Source: Promicromonospora thailandica (GTDB taxonomy: Bacteria > Actinomycetota > Actinomycetes > Actinomycetales > Cellulomonadaceae). Taken from it: a stretch of DNA of 64,000 nt. Of this stretch, positions 1 to 10,000 are shown piece by piece (the first letter of the stretch is position 1; every line of letters starts with the position of its first letter). Made by a program: the position numbers and the translations under genes. The DNA lies in contig NZ_JAMTCS010000003.1 in NCBI RefSeq assembly GCF_024171955.1, positions 186,001 through 250,000 of the forward strand, given 5' to 3'. The notes beneath the pieces are model-generated. The model had not been told where the DNA came from, did no database searches, and saw only the letters and a list, made by a program, of their open reading frames with translations.

Positions 1-2
1 TC

Positions 3-2171
3 GTCCCGGTGCAGGACGCGGGCGGCGTCATCGGCTTCCTCTTCGCCACCCCGGTGGTCACCGGCCTGACCCAGTGGTTCGCCATCCCGCTGTACGTCCT
101 GGCCGGGTTCTTCGGCGTGCTCATCGTGACGGCCACCCCCGTGCACCGGATCCCCGCGCGCCTGGGCGGCCTGTACGACCGGCTCACGGGCAACCACCGT
201 GACCCGGACACCGCCTCGGAGGACGGGCTCGCCCTGGCCGACGGCGTCTCGGCGCACGACGGCAAGCCCGAGCCCCGGCGGCGCAAGCGCCGGACCAAGC
301 AGGAGATCGCCGCGGAGAAGGAGCGGCTGGCGGGCTTCGTGGGTGACGAGGCGTTCGAGAAGGCCGCCGAGGTGGAGGCCGCCGAGCGCGCCGCCAAGGC
401 CGCCAAGGTCACCACGCAGCGGATCCCGACCAGCGAGTCCGCGGGCAAGGTCACCGGCGCCCCCGCCATCGGCCCCGGCGTGCTGGGCCCCGACGGCGAG
501 CGCGCCCAGGCGGGACCCCGCCCGCCCGAGACCGGCGAGCCGATGCCCCGCGGCGTGCAGCCGATGCTGGAGGGCGACACCGTCTACCTCCTGCCCGACG
601 AGGAGCTCCTGGTCCAGGGCCCGCCGCACAAGGCGCGGTCGGCCGCGAACGACCGGGTGGTCGAGTCGCTCACGGGCGTCTTCGAGCAGTTCGGCGTCGA
701 CGCCAAGGTCACCGGGTTCAGCCGCGGGCCCACAGTGACCCGGTACGAGGTCGAGGTGGGCGCCAAGACGAAGGTCGAGCGCATCACGTCGCTGTCCAAC
801 AACATCGCGTACGCCGTGGCGAGCGCCGACGTCCGCATCCTGTCGCCCATCCCCGGCAAGTCCGCGATCGGCATCGAGATCCCGAACTCCGACCGCGAGA
901 CGGTGGTGCTCGGCGACGTGCTGCGCTCGAGCGCGGCCCGCCGCACCGAGCACCCCATGGTCATGGGCGTGGGCAAGGACGTCGAGGGTGGCTACGTCGT
1001 CGCCAACCTCGCGAAGATGCCGCACATCCTCGTGGCGGGTGCCACCGGAGCAGGCAAGTCGAGCTTCATCAACTCGATGATCACCTCGATCCTCATGCGC
1101 TCCACGCCCGAGCAGGTGCGCCTCATCCTGGTGGACCCCAAGCGCGTCGAGCTCACCATCTACGAGGGCATCCCGCACCTCATCACGCCCATCATCACCA
1201 ACCCGAAGAAAGCGGCGGAGGCCCTCGACTGGGTGGTCCGCGAGATGGACGCGCGGTACGACGACCTGGCCACGTTCGGCTACAAGCACGTCGACGACTT
1301 CAACGTCGCCGTGCGGTCCGGCAAGGTCAAGCCGCTGCCGGGCTCGGAGCGCAAGATCGCGCCCTACCCCTACCTGCTCGTGGTCGTCGACGAGCTCGCG
1401 GACCTCATGATGGTCGCCCCGCGCGACGTCGAGGCGTCCATCCAGCGCATCACGCAGCTCGCGCGCGCGGCCGGCATCCACCTGGTGCTGGCCACCCAGC
1501 GCCCGTCCGTCGACGTCGTGACCGGCCTCATCAAGGCGAACGTGCCCTCGCGGCTCGCGTTCGCGACGTCGTCCCTTGCCGACTCCCGCGTGGTCCTGGA
1601 CCAGCCCGGCGCCGAGAAGCTCATCGGGCAGGGCGACGCCCTGTTCCTGCCCATGGGCGCGGCCAAGCCGATGCGCGTCCAGGGCGCCTGGGTCACCGAG
1701 TCCGAGGTGCACCAGGTGGTCGAGCACGTCAAGAGCCAGCTCAAGCCCGTCTACCGGGAGGACGTCGCGGCACCCGCCGCGGCCAAGAAGCAGATCGACG
1801 AGGACATCGGCGACGACCTCGACCTGCTGCTGCAGGCGACCGAGCTCGTGGTCACCACCCAGTTCGGGTCCACGTCCATGCTCCAGCGCAAGCTGCGCGT
1901 CGGCTTCGCCAAGGCGGGGCGGCTCATGGACCTCCTGGAGTCCCGCGAGATCGTCGGCCCGTCCGAGGGCTCCAAGGCGCGCGACGTGCTGGTGGGCGCC
2001 GAGGAGCTGCCCGCGGCGCTCGCGCTCATCCGGGGCGAGGACCCACCGCAGGTCTTCGACCAGGCGTCGTCGGACGCCGACGAGGGCGAGGACCGGTACG
2101 CCGAGGGCACGGACGGCCACATGCCGCCCGTCGCCGCGGACTACCACGACGACGCGGACGTCGTCCGCTGA
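3..2171 (+). CDS. ftsK: FtsK/SpoIIIE-type DNA translocase, 3' part of the gene
   Basis: Hexameric ATP-driven DNA pump that clears chromosome ends from the division septum. The reading frame is open through the left edge, so the start and first membrane helices lie outside. What remains begins with the last one or two transmembrane segments (roughly the first 45 residues), then an Ala/Glu/Lys-rich linker to about residue 190, then the motor. The Walker A motif GATGAGKS is encoded near 1038-1061 and a Walker B-like [11 protein letters not shown] near 1381-1413. A winged-helix gamma domain, which in the family reads KOPS/SRS-type sites, fills about 1810-2000 (core [17 protein letters not shown]). 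An acidic tail ends the protein. A GTG at 9 is probably just an internal valine. Domain order is that of full-length actinobacterial FtsK. Confidence 0.95.
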   Translation, partial: VPVQDAGGVIGFLFATPVVTGLTQWFAIPLYVLAGFFGVLIVTATPVHRIPARLGGLYDRLTGNHRDPDTASEDGLALADGVSAHDGKPEPRRRKRRTKQEIAAEKERLAGFVGDEAFEKAAEVEAAERAAKAAKVTTQRIPTSESAGKVTGAPAIGPGVLGPDGERAQAGPRPPETGEPMPRGVQPMLEGDTVYLLPDEELLVQGPPHKARSAANDRVVESLTGVFEQFGVDAKVTGFSRGPTVTRYEVEVGAKTKVERITSLSNNIAYAVASADVRILSPIPGKSAIGIEIPNSDRETVVLGDVLRSSAARRTEHPMVMGVGKDVEGGYVVANLAKMPHILVAGATGAGKSSFINSMITSILMRSTPEQVRLILVDPKRVELTIYEGIPHLITPIITNPKKAAEALDWVVREMDARYDDLATFGYKHVDDFNVAVRSGKVKPLPGSERKIAPYPYLLVVVDELADLMMVAPRDVEASIQRITQLARAAGIHLVLATQRPSVDVVTGLIKANVPSRLAFATSSLADSRVVLDQPGAEKLIGQGDALFLPMGAAKPMRVQGAWVTESEVHQVVEHVKSQLKPVYREDVAAPAAAKKQIDEDIGDDLDLLLQATELVVTTQFGSTSMLQRKLRVGFAKAGRLMDLLESREIVGPSEGSKARDVLVGAEELPAALALIRGEDPPQVFDQASSDADEGEDRYAEGTDGHMPPVAADYHDDADVVR

Positions 2172-2186
2172 CGCTTCCCGCGACGG

Positions 2187-2218
2187 GTCAGACGCTCGGG
2201 GCGGCCTGAGCGTCTGAC
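2187..2218. terminator. Bidirectional hairpin between ftsK and the capA-like gene
   Basis: A perfect 11-bp stem (GTCAGACGCTC at 2187-2197 against GAGCGTCTGAC at 2208-2218) encloses a 10-nt loop. It sits in the 59-bp gap between two convergent genes, so it can serve both strands. There is no T-run on the plus strand, as is common for actinobacterial hairpin terminators. Confidence 0.75.
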
Positions 2219-2230
2219 ACGTCGCCGGGT

Positions 2231-3478
2231 CTAGGGGGTGCGGGGGACGACACGCGGGGGTTCGCCGGTCGCGCGCGGCGGCTTCTTCTGCTCGCGGGCC
2301 GTGTCCCCGACGGCGTCCTGCGCGATCGTCAGGCGCTGCTCCAGGTCGCCCCGGCTGAGCCGGCCCCGCTCCGGGTGGGCGAGTGCCTCCCGCGTGCCGC
2401 GCAGCCGGTGCCCGTCGGCCAGGTCCACGGTGGTGCCCGCCCAGCGCACCTCGGTCACCCGGGCGGGCTTGCCGGGGCGCTGCACGACGTCGGCGACCAT
2501 CAGCACCCCCACGTTCGTCGCGAGCACGCAGCAGCCCGGCCCCTGGTTCGACAGCATGTTGCCGAGGCCGTAGGCCACCCACATGCCCTGGTCGCGCGGG
2601 CCGCCGTCGAGGCGCTCGATCGGCTGCGGCACGTGGGCGTGGTGCCCGATCACCAGATCCACCTGCCGCGACTCCGCGAGGGCCTGCGTCACCTCACGCT
2701 GGTGGGGCGTGGGTTCCGTGACGTACTCGTACCCGTCGTGCAGGCTCACGAGGACGAGGTCGGCGCCCGCGGACCGGGCCGCCCTGGCCTGGCGCACGAT
2801 GCGGTCGGCGTCGATCAGGTCCACGGACCACTCGCCGCGCGGCGGGCTGTACCCGTTCAGGCCGTAGGTCGCCGCCAGGTGGGCGACGGTCACGGTCCGG
2901 CCCTCCCGCTCCAGCTCGTACACCTGCGGGACGAGCGACTCCGCGCGGTCGCGTGCCGTGCCGACGTGGCCCATCCCGGCCCGGTCGAGCGCGTCGAGGG
3001 CGGCGGCCAGCCCGTCGTAGCCGGCGTCCGCCGCGTGGTTGGACGCCGTCGAGCAGCCGTCCCAGCCCTGCTCGCCCAGGTCGCGGACCACCTCCTGCGG
3101 CGCCCGGAACACGGGGTAGCCCGTCGGTGTCACGCCCGGGGGTGCGATCGGCACCTCGAGGTGGCACAGCGCGAGGTCGGCACCGGAGACCCAGGGGTCG
3201 ACGCCCGCGAGCAGCGGCGAGTACTCGAAGCCGTCCGCGACGGCGGCCGACATGTTGACGGGGCCGTGCGGGAGCACGTCGCCCCCGGCCAGCAGGGTGA
3301 ACCTGACGTCCTGCGGGGTCGGGCTCGGTGTGGGGGACGGTGGGGCGCTGGTCGTGGCGTCGACGGGCGTCGACGCCACGGAGGGCCCCGGGTTCAGCGT
3401 GCAGCCGGCGGCCCCTGCGGCGAGGGCGCAGGACAGGGCCGCAGACGCGAGGAGCCGCAGGGCGCGGGCTGTGGTCAC
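2231..3478 (-). CDS. CapA-family metallophosphatase-like lipoprotein
   Basis: A 415-residue exported protein. The N-terminus is a lipoprotein signal with lipobox AAGC (Cys26), followed by a Pro/Thr/Ser-rich linker. The body is the CapA/PgsA-like calcineurin-type fold: LLAGGDVLPHG (metal-binding GD), SNHAADAGYDGL (the NH block) and IGHHAHVPQ (the GHH block). CapA proteins were named for poly-gamma-glutamate capsule synthesis, but most actinobacterial members stand alone, as here with no pgsBC nearby, so the substrate is unknown. The GTG start lies six bases after a TAGCAT -10 element (minus strand, 3485-3490), which suggests a leaderless message. It is convergent with ftsK. Confidence 0.85.
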   Translation of the reverse strand: MTTARALRLLASAALSCALAAGAAGCTLNPGPSVASTPVDATTSAPPSPTPSPTPQDVRFTLLAGGDVLPHGPVNMSAAVADGFEYSPLLAGVDPWVSGADLALCHLEVPIAPPGVTPTGYPVFRAPQEVVRDLGEQGWDGCSTASNHAADAGYDGLAAALDALDRAGMGHVGTARDRAESLVPQVYELEREGRTVTVAHLAATYGLNGYSPPRGEWSVDLIDADRIVRQARAARSAGADLVLVSLHDGYEYVTEPTPHQREVTQALAESRQVDLVIGHHAHVPQPIERLDGGPRDQGMWVAYGLGNMLSNQGPGCCVLATNVGVLMVADVVQRPGKPARVTEVRWAGTTVDLADGHRLRGTREALAHPERGRLSRGDLEQRLTIAQDAVGDTAREQKKPPRATGEPPRVVPRTP

Positions 3479-3577
3479 GCCCGGATGCTATGGCAGGGGC
3501 GCGGGCTCGGCGACAAAAGACGTGATGGGTCCGGCGCACGGGTCAGGAGCGCGGCGGCGCGCCGTTAGGCTTGGGCA

Positions 3578-4168
3578 ATGGTCACCGACGCTCCGTCGCC
3601 GTGGAACATCGCGAACATCGTGACGATGATTCGGATCGCCATGGTCCCGTTCTTCGCCTGGGCTCTCCTCGCCGAAGGTGGCGACGACACCACGTGGCGG
3701 CTGGTGGCGACGGCGATCTTCGTGCTCGCCGCGGCGTCGGACAAGGTGGACGGCTACCTGGCCCGCTCGCGCGGGCTCATCACCGACCTGGGCAAGCTGC
3801 TCGACCCGATCGCCGACAAGCTGCTCGTGGGTGTCGCCCTGGTGCTGCTCTGGATCCCGCTCGGCGAGCTGCCGTGGTGGATCCCGGTCGTGATCCTGGT
3901 CCGTGAGCTGGGCATCACGTTCATGCGCATGGGCATGCTCAAGTACGAGGTGATGCCCGCCTCCCGGGGCGGCAAGCTCAAGACCGTGCTCCAGACCGTG
4001 GCCATCCCGCTGTTCCTGCTGCCGCGCGAGGGCCTCGAGTGGCTCACGGTCATCGCCTGGGTCGTGCTGCTGGCGGCGTTCGTCGTGACGGTCGTGACGG
4101 GCGCCGAGTACGTCTACCAGGGCTGGCGGATCCGGCGGGACGCGCGGGCGAAGGCGACACGTCCGTGA
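3578..4168 (+). CDS. pgsA: CDP-diacylglycerol--glycerol-3-phosphate 3-phosphatidyltransferase
   Basis: A 196-residue integral membrane enzyme that makes phosphatidylglycerophosphate from CDP-diacylglycerol and glycerol-3-phosphate, the committed step to phosphatidylglycerol and cardiolipin. The complete CDP-alcohol phosphotransferase signature (DxxDGxxAR, eight residues, GxxxDxxxD) is visible from residue 53, beginning DKVDGYLARSRG and ending LLDPIAD. Several hydrophobic helices follow. The ATG at 3578 is six bases after a TAGGCT -10 element (3566-3571), so the mRNA is probably leaderless. The stop overlaps the start of the next gene, giving a pgsA-cinA unit that is common in actinobacteria. 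Confidence 0.95.
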   Translation: MVTDAPSPWNIANIVTMIRIAMVPFFAWALLAEGGDDTTWRLVATAIFVLAAASDKVDGYLARSRGLITDLGKLLDPIADKLLVGVALVLLWIPLGELPWWIPVVILVRELGITFMRMGMLKYEVMPASRGGKLKTVLQTVAIPLFLLPREGLEWLTVIAWVVLLAAFVVTVVTGAEYVYQGWRIRRDARAKATRP

Positions 4169-4686
4169 GCGCGGCCGGCCTCCTGGCCGGGGCGCGCGCC
4201 CGGGGCTGGACGATCGGCGTGGCGGAGTCGCTCACGGGCGGGCTCGTCACCGCGACGCTCGTGTCCGTCCCCGGCGCGTCCCGCGTGGTGCGGGGCGGTG
4301 TCGTGGCGTACGCCACGGACCTCAAGGCGGCGCTCCTGGGCGTGGACGAGGACCTGCTCGCCGAGCGCGGTGCCGTGGACGAGGCGGTGGCCGCGCAGAT
4401 GGCGGCGGGCGTGCGGACGGCGACCGGTGCCGACGTCGGGCTCGCGACGACCGGTGTCGCCGGCCCCGACCCGCAGGACGGCCAGGCCCCGGGTGTGGTG
4501 TTCGTCGCCGTGAGCACGCCGACGACGACGGAGGTGCACCGGCTCGAGCTCGAGGGCGACCGGTCCCAGGTGATCGCGGGCGCTGCCCGTGGTGTGCTGG
4601 AGCTCGCGGAGGCGCTCGTCAGCGCGTCATCGGGTGAAAAAAGCGACACACCCCCCGTCCGGCTCCCAGAAGTTACAGACAAGTGA
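4165..4686 (+). CDS. CinA C-terminal-domain protein (nicotinamide-nucleotide amidohydrolase family)
   Basis: A 173-residue protein that is only the CinA C-terminal domain, the PncC-type fold that deamidates nicotinamide mononucleotide in characterised members. Family signatures are [11 protein letters not shown] near residue 17, the [17 protein letters not shown] segment, and [16 protein letters not shown]. The GTG start overlaps the pgsA stop by four bases (GTGA), which selects this start over an in-frame upstream codon and implies translational coupling. There is no N-terminal COG1058 domain. Enzymatic activity is inferred from the family. The last 15 residues are hydrophilic and poorly conserved. 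Confidence 0.88.
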   Translation: MSAAGLLAGARARGWTIGVAESLTGGLVTATLVSVPGASRVVRGGVVAYATDLKAALLGVDEDLLAERGAVDEAVAAQMAAGVRTATGADVGLATTGVAGPDPQDGQAPGVVFVAVSTPTTTEVHRLELEGDRSQVIAGAARGVLELAEALVSASSGEKSDTPPVRLPEVTDK

Positions 4687-4933
4687 AACTTCTTGGCTTA
4701 ATCTTGCACAGGGCTTGACGGAACGGCACTTCGGGAACAAGGCTCATAACCACGACGTTGGACCCGATGTGATCACCAACAGGCCGACCACCCGGAGCCG
4801 GCGCAAGAACCCTTCGAGCGCGGGGTACGGTAGAACGACCTCCGCTCTTGGAGGACGCACCACACGCACGGCGCGTCCGGCCCCGTCGGGGCAGGGCGTG
4901 AGGACAGGGACAGGCACCGAGAGGGGGCGCGAG
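4687..4933 (+). promoter_or_regulatory. Upstream region of clgR
   Basis: A 247-bp non-coding stretch with lower GC than its surroundings in its first 100 bases. A TTGACG hexamer at 4715-4720 has no good -10 partner at 16-18 bp. A TACGGT at 4826-4831 fits the actinobacterial TAnnnT -10 and is the likeliest promoter core. A short CCTCC/GGAGG stem lies at 4840-4855. A purine-rich GAGAGGGGGCG precedes the clgR ATG. I could not identify a convincing ClgR autoregulatory box by eye. Confidence 0.4.
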
Positions 4934-5287
4934 ATGGTCGTACTACGGCGAGAGATCGGAGACGTGCTGCGTGACACGCGGCAGCGTCAGGGGCGCACCC
5001 TGCGGGAGGTTTCGTCGGCGGCACGCGTGTCGCTGGGGTACCTCAGCGAGGTGGAGCGAGGGCAGAAGGAGGCGTCGTCCGAGCTGCTCGGCTCCATCTG
5101 CGAGGCGCTCGACGTGCCGCTGTCCTTGGTGCTGCGTGAGGTGAGCGACCGCGTGGCGGTGGCCGAAGGTTTCCAGATCCCCGACACCATCCCGGCGGAC
5201 TTCGTCGCCGGGCTGCTGGCTCGGGGAGGCGACCGGACCGCAGCGCGGCGGGAGGTCGCGCAGTCGGACCTCGCACCGGTCGGCTGA
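4934..5287 (+). CDS. clgR: ClgR-like XRE-family transcriptional activator
   Basis: A 117-residue DNA-binding protein with one N-terminal helix-turn-helix: [20 protein letters not shown], then [20 protein letters not shown] and [17 protein letters not shown]. The HTH type, small size and position next to pgsA-cinA and upstream of recA match ClgR, which in Streptomyces and Corynebacterium activates clp protease genes and other stress genes and is itself a Clp substrate. The C-terminal part after residue 75 is not a recognised domain. The ATG at 4934 is preferred over longer in-frame options because of the purine-rich site just upstream and because the HTH then begins at once. A strong terminator follows. 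Confidence 0.85.
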   Translation: MVVLRREIGDVLRDTRQRQGRTLREVSSAARVSLGYLSEVERGQKEASSELLGSICEALDVPLSLVLREVSDRVAVAEGFQIPDTIPADFVAGLLARGGDRTAARREVAQSDLAPVG

Positions 5288-5327
5288 GCCGACCGGCCCG
5301 CGCGGGTACGCAGCGAGCCCGAGTCAG

Positions 5328-5371
5328 AACCTGGGCGGGACCCTCTCCGGAGGGTCCCGCCCAGGTTTTTT
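5328..5371 (+). terminator. Strong intrinsic terminator after clgR
   Basis: An 18-bp perfect stem (5328-5345 with 5350-5367), tetraloop TCCG, and a run of six T at 5366-5371. The opposite strand has two A's at the foot only, so it acts mainly on plus-strand transcripts, although the stem also ends 16 bp beyond the stop of the convergent nei-like gene. Confidence 0.93.
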
Positions 5372-5386
5372 CGTGCCCGCCGCGCG

Positions 5387-6184
5387 TCACGTCGGGGCCG
5401 GCGGCTGGCAGTGCGGGCACCAGAACACCGGCCGCTCGTAGGGCTTCTCGTTCGCCGTGCCGGCCTCGATCGGGGTGCCGCACCGGTGGCACGGCCGGCC
5501 GCTGCGGCCGTGCACGTGCAGCTCGACGGCGCCCAGCCCGCGCGCCCGGCCCATCGCCACGCTGCGCTCCATCAGGCGGCGGGCCACGCGCAGCAGGTCG
5601 GACCGCTCCTGCTCGCCCAGGTCGCCCGCGGGCGTCCAGGGCCACACACGCCGCGCGAACAGGGACTCGGCCATCCAGATCGTCCCGAGGCCCGCGACGG
5701 TGCGCTGGTCCAGCAGGACGGCGCACAGCGGCCGGCCCGGGTCGCGGACCATCCGGGCGGCGGCGTCGGGCAGGCCGGCCGTGGGGAAGTCGCCGGCGAG
5801 GACGTCCGGGCCCAGACCCGCCAGCACGCGGTGCTCGTCGTGCGTGCGCAGCAGGTCGAGCATGCCGAGGTGCCACCCGGTGGCCGTCCAGGCGTCGGTC
5901 GCGAGCACGGCGCGGATGGCGGGGTGCCGTGCGGCCGCCTCCCGCGAGCCCGTGCGATGGACCCGCCAGTACCCGTCCATGCGCAGGTGCGTGTGCAGCG
6001 TGCGGCCGTCGTCGAGCCGCGTGAGCAGGTGCTTGCCGTACGCGGCGGTCTCCAGCGCCGTGGCGCCGGTCAGGTTCGCCGCACCGGCACTGGGCCAGCG
6101 CAGCTCGGCACGGACGAGCGGCAGACCGCGCAGCGCGGCGGTCAGCCGCTCGGCGGTGAGCCGCAGGACGTCGCCCTCGGGCAC
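5387..6184 (-). CDS. nei2: Fpg/Nei-family DNA glycosylase-AP lyase (endonuclease VIII-like)
   Basis: Base-excision repair enzyme of 265 residues that removes oxidised bases and cuts the abasic site. After the GTG start the chain reads PEGD, giving the catalytic Pro2 and Glu3 of the family. AYGKHLLTRLDDG carries the conserved Lys and RMDGYWRV follows. The helix-two-turn-helix is the GLGTIWMAESLFARR region, and the C-terminal zinc finger has CHRCGTPIEAG and FWCPHCQ. PEGD (not PELP) and the finger resemble actinobacterial Nei2 rather than MutM. The start is fixed by the need for Pro at position 2. A GAGGGGAGC sequence upstream serves as ribosome-binding site, with a TACAGT -10 farther up. Confidence 0.9.
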   Translation of the reverse strand: MPEGDVLRLTAERLTAALRGLPLVRAELRWPSAGAANLTGATALETAAYGKHLLTRLDDGRTLHTHLRMDGYWRVHRTGSREAAARHPAIRAVLATDAWTATGWHLGMLDLLRTHDEHRVLAGLGPDVLAGDFPTAGLPDAAARMVRDPGRPLCAVLLDQRTVAGLGTIWMAESLFARRVWPWTPAGDLGEQERSDLLRVARRLMERSVAMGRARGLGAVELHVHGRSGRPCHRCGTPIEAGTANEKPYERPVFWCPHCQPPAPT

Positions 6185-6295
6185 GTGCGCTCCCCTCGTC
6201 GTGGGGCCTTCACTGTAGTGGGGCACCGTGGTGGCGTGCGGGTGATACGGGGGATGGCCCCCAAGAATGTCAGGGTGATGTAGGGGGGAAACCCG

Positions 6296-7084
6296 ATGGA
6301 TTCGGGGGTTCCGGTCAGGGAGGCTATGCCCATGACCGTCGAAGCCGTTGACCTGGGGCGACATCCCGATCAGCCCGTAAGCCCCGCAGACGCCCGCAGC
6401 ACGCGGACGGTCGGCTGGTTCGGCGCCACCGCGCTGCTGCCGATGGTCGCGGCGCACGTGGTCGGCGCGTCGGTCGTGGACCCGGTGCTCGACCCCATCA
6501 GCTGGTACGCGTTCGTGCCCGGCGGCGGGGAGCTCATCCTGGCCGGAGGCCTGGTGCTCGCGGTGCTCGGCCTGCTCCTCACGGTCCGGATGTACCGCGC
6601 GGGCCTGGCCGCCGGGCCGGTGCCGGCCGTCGCGATGATCCTCTTCGCCGTCGCCATGGTGCTCGTCGGAGCCTTCCCGACCGATCCGCCGGACCTCGAG
6701 ACGCCCGCGTCGATGTCGGCAGTCATCCACCGGGTCAGTGCGGCCGGGGCGTTCTGCGTGCTCCCGCTGGTCGGCCTCAGCATCGAGCGCACGATCCAGC
6801 AGCCGCGGTCGGCCCTGCCGCAGGGCCTGCGGGCCGCCGCGCGGGCCCTGGGGACCGTGGTGGCGCTGTTCCTCGTGGTGCACCTGTCGCTGGTGTTCTT
6901 CGCCGACTCGGGGATCGTTGCCTTCGGCCTCATCGAGCGGATCGGCTTCGTGATCATGATCGCCTACCTGTTCCTGATCGCGGCGACCATCGACCGCGAG
7001 GGCCTCGACGGCGCCGCGGGGACGCCCGGGGCGGGGCCCACGCCGGCCCTCAGCGGCCCGCGATCCGCAGGCCCCGTGGTGTGA
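6296..7084 (+). CDS. DUF998 family membrane protein
   Basis: A 262-residue protein with about six hydrophobic segments after a polar N-terminal stretch of about 40 residues: TALLPMVAAHVVGA, GELILAGGLVLAVLG, VPAVAMILFAVAMVLVGA, GAFCVLPLVGLSI, ALFLVVHLSLVFF and IGFVIMIAYLFLIA. The sequence around the third segment (GAFPTDPPD) is typical of DUF998, a family of unknown function in the cytoplasmic membrane. A GGGGGGA sequence seven bases upstream of ATG 6296 supports this start; ATG 6326 or 6332 are alternatives. The 3' end overlaps the convergent lhr gene by 35 bp. Confidence 0.75.
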   Translation: MDSGVPVREAMPMTVEAVDLGRHPDQPVSPADARSTRTVGWFGATALLPMVAAHVVGASVVDPVLDPISWYAFVPGGGELILAGGLVLAVLGLLLTVRMYRAGLAAGPVPAVAMILFAVAMVLVGAFPTDPPDLETPASMSAVIHRVSAAGAFCVLPLVGLSIERTIQQPRSALPQGLRAAARALGTVVALFLVVHLSLVFFADSGIVAFGLIERIGFVIMIAYLFLIAATIDREGLDGAAGTPGAGPTPALSGPRSAGPVV

Positions 7085-10000
7085 TCGCGAAGCCGGCCTC
7101 CACGAGCGCGCGGGCCGGCGGATGACGGCGGGCGGCCTCGAGCGCCGACTCGCCGTCCACGCGCTGGACCACGAGGCGCCCCAGGCGGCCCTCGCGGACC
7201 GTGCGGGCCAGTGCCTCGGCGGCCGCCGCCAGCCGCGCGGGGCTGTCCGTGAAGGACAGCACCGTCCGCCCGCCCCGCTCGACGAACAGGGTGAGGTCGC
7301 CGTGCACGAGCACGACGAGGGCTCCGGCCTTGCGGCCCGGCCGGTGCGCGGTCCGGGCCGCCGGGGCGCCGTCGGCGCCTGTCCCGTCGGGCGCGGCGGG
7401 CACGGCGGTGCCTGGCCCGTGGCCTGCGTCGGCACCGGCGGGCCACGCGAGCGCCGCACCGTACGGGTTGGCGGGGTCCATCGCCGCGAGCACCACGGCG
7501 GCGTTCGCGCCGACGACGGTGCCGGCGGCCGGCCCGGCCGGCCACGGAGCCGCCGTGCCCTCGCTCGCCGCGAGGCTGCGGTCGTACGCCTCTCGCTCCG
7601 CCTCGACGGCCCGCGTGCGGTCCTGCGCGTCGACCCGTAGCCGGTCCACGGCCCCGGGCAGCGCGAACTGCGAGCCGCCCAGGTGCTCCACGAAGTACCC
7701 GCGGCGTACCGCGCCGCGTTCCTCCAGGCCGGACAGCACGCGGTAGACGTCGCGGTACCCGGCGCCGACGCCCTCGGCCGCGGCCCCCGGACGGGTGAGC
7801 ACGCCGTGCCGTTCGAGGAGCACCTGGGTCAGGGCGTGCGCCCGCAGCGTGGGATCGGCCTCGCGGACCGGCAGGGCGGACCACCGGCCGCCGCCGCCCG
7901 GCACGGACGCGTTCGGGCGGACGGCGGTGGTGGGCCGGCCGGGCGAGACGGCGAACCGCGACCTGCGCACCGGGCGGGCCCGGGCCGCCGTGCGGGGTGC
8001 CCGGTGGGCGCCCGCCCCGCTGACGCGCTCCCGCAGGGCGCCGAGGCCGTCGTTGGTCACCTGCCCGGCCCAGACCAGGTCCCAGAGCACCTCGAGCACC
8101 GCGCCGGTCTCGGCGCCCGCCAGCTCGGCGATCCGGGGCAGGAAGAACCCGCCGGAGCCCGTCAGCAGGTCCAGCACGGCGTGGTGCAGGTCGGAGTCGA
8201 GCGGCCCGTCCTCCTCGACCGGCGTCAGGTCGGCGAGGGTGAGCGGGGCGCCGTCGGCCAGGTGGAGCGAGACCAGGCCGTCCCCGCCGCCCGAACCCGG
8301 CAGCCGCGAGTGGCCCGCCCAGAGCACCTCGCCCGCGACCGTGAGCTCGTCCAGGAGGGCGGGCGAGTAGCCGGGCACCCGGGCGGGCAGCACGAGCGTC
8401 TCCAGGGCCGAGGCCGGAACGGCCGCCCCGGCGAGCTGCTCGATCGCCTGCACCAGCCCGTCCACGCCGCGCAGCAGGCCCGTGGAGACGTTCTGCCACC
8501 GCGGCAGGAACGCACCGAGCGCCTCCTGCTCCACGGGCTCCACCTCGGACCGCAGGACGGCCAGCGAGCGGCGTCGCAGCAGGCGCAGCACGCCCGGGTC
8601 GCACCACTCGTCACCGGTGCCGCCGAGGGACGCGGGGCGCAGGCTGCCGCGCACCAGCACGCCGTCCGCCTCCAGCCGGGCCAGACCGTGGGTCACCACC
8701 GCGACGCCCAGCCCGAACCGGTGGGCGACGCCTGGGGCGCCGAAGGGGCCGTGCGTCCGGGCGTGGCGGCGCAGCAGGTCGCCGAGCGGGTCCGGCACGG
8801 GTTCGGTGAACGTCTCCGGGATGCCGACCGGGAGGGCGACGCCCAGCGCGTCGCGCAGGCGGCCCGCGTCCTCCGCGACCGCCCACTGGTCCTCGCCCGC
8901 GAACCGGACGCGGATCACGCGGCGGGTCGACTCGAGCTCGTCCAGCCAGCTGCCGACGGCGTGCCGGGCGTCCTCGCGCGTGCGGGCCTCGAGCGCCGCC
9001 AGGGGGTGTGGCCCCGTGCGGCGGATCAGGTCCCACAGCCCCTCGGCGTCCCGCGCCTGGCGGTCGGGCGCCAGGCCGCTCAGCTCGGCCTCGGTGCGCT
9101 CGACGGCGCCCGGGTCGAGCAGGTCGGCGAGGTCGGCCGTGCCCTGCTCGCCCAGCAGCTCCGCGAGGAGCTCCGGGTCGAGGGACAGGGCCGCCGCGCG
9201 GCGCTCGGCCAGCGGGGCGTCGCCGTCGTACAGGAACTGGGCCGTGTAGCCGAACAGGAGCGACTGCGCGAACGGCGACGGCGTGCTCGTCGTGACCTCC
9301 ACGACCCGCACCGACCCCGAGCCGATGTCGCGCATCAGGTCGGCCAGGGCGGCGACGTCGAAGTCGTCCTGCAGGCACTCGCGGGCCGCCTCCAGGACGA
9401 TCGGGAAGTCGGGGAACTGGCTCGCGACCTCCAGGAGCTGGGCCGACCGCTGGCGCTGCTGCCACAGCGGCTGCCGCCGGTCGGGCCGGCGGCGGGGGAG
9501 CAGCAGGGCCCGGGCCGCGGCCTCGCGGAACCGAGCGGCGAACATCACCGACGAGCCGAGCTCGTCGCGCACGGCGCCGAGCACCTCGTCGGGGTCCAGC
9601 AGCAGGTCCTCCAGCGTGACCCGGCCGGGCACGTGCGGGGAGGGCTGCTCGCCGGCGGCGCTCTCGCCGTTGTCGCCGGCGCTGCCGCCGGCGCCGTCGT
9701 CGGTCGGGTCGGCGGTCCCGCCGAGATCCCACAGGTCGCCGTCCCAGCCGCCTCCGGAGTCGGGCAGGCGGAGCACGATGCCGTCGTCCGAGTGCATGGC
9801 GGCCACGTCGAGGCCGAAGCGGCCCCGTAGCCGCGCGGAGATCACGAGCGCCCACGGCGCGTGCACGCGGGCACCGAGCGGCGAGTGGATCACCACCCGC
9901 CAGTCGCCGAGCTCGTCGCGGAAGCGCTCCACGACCACGGTCCGGTCGTCGGGCACGCGCCCGGTGCCCACGCGCTGCTCGGTGAGGTAGGCGGCGAGGT

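Noticed and set aside
4934-5287. ClgR in this window as the activator of the second recA promoter
   Set aside because: The RecA-NDp motif was once linked to a ClgR-like protein, but later mycobacterial work assigns it to PafBC. Proximity of clgR to recA is not evidence.
6271-6289. TGTCAGGG with TAGGGG upstream of the DUF998 gene as a PafBC-type promoter
   Set aside because: One mismatch in the upstream half, spacer of five to six instead of eight bases, and a poor -10.
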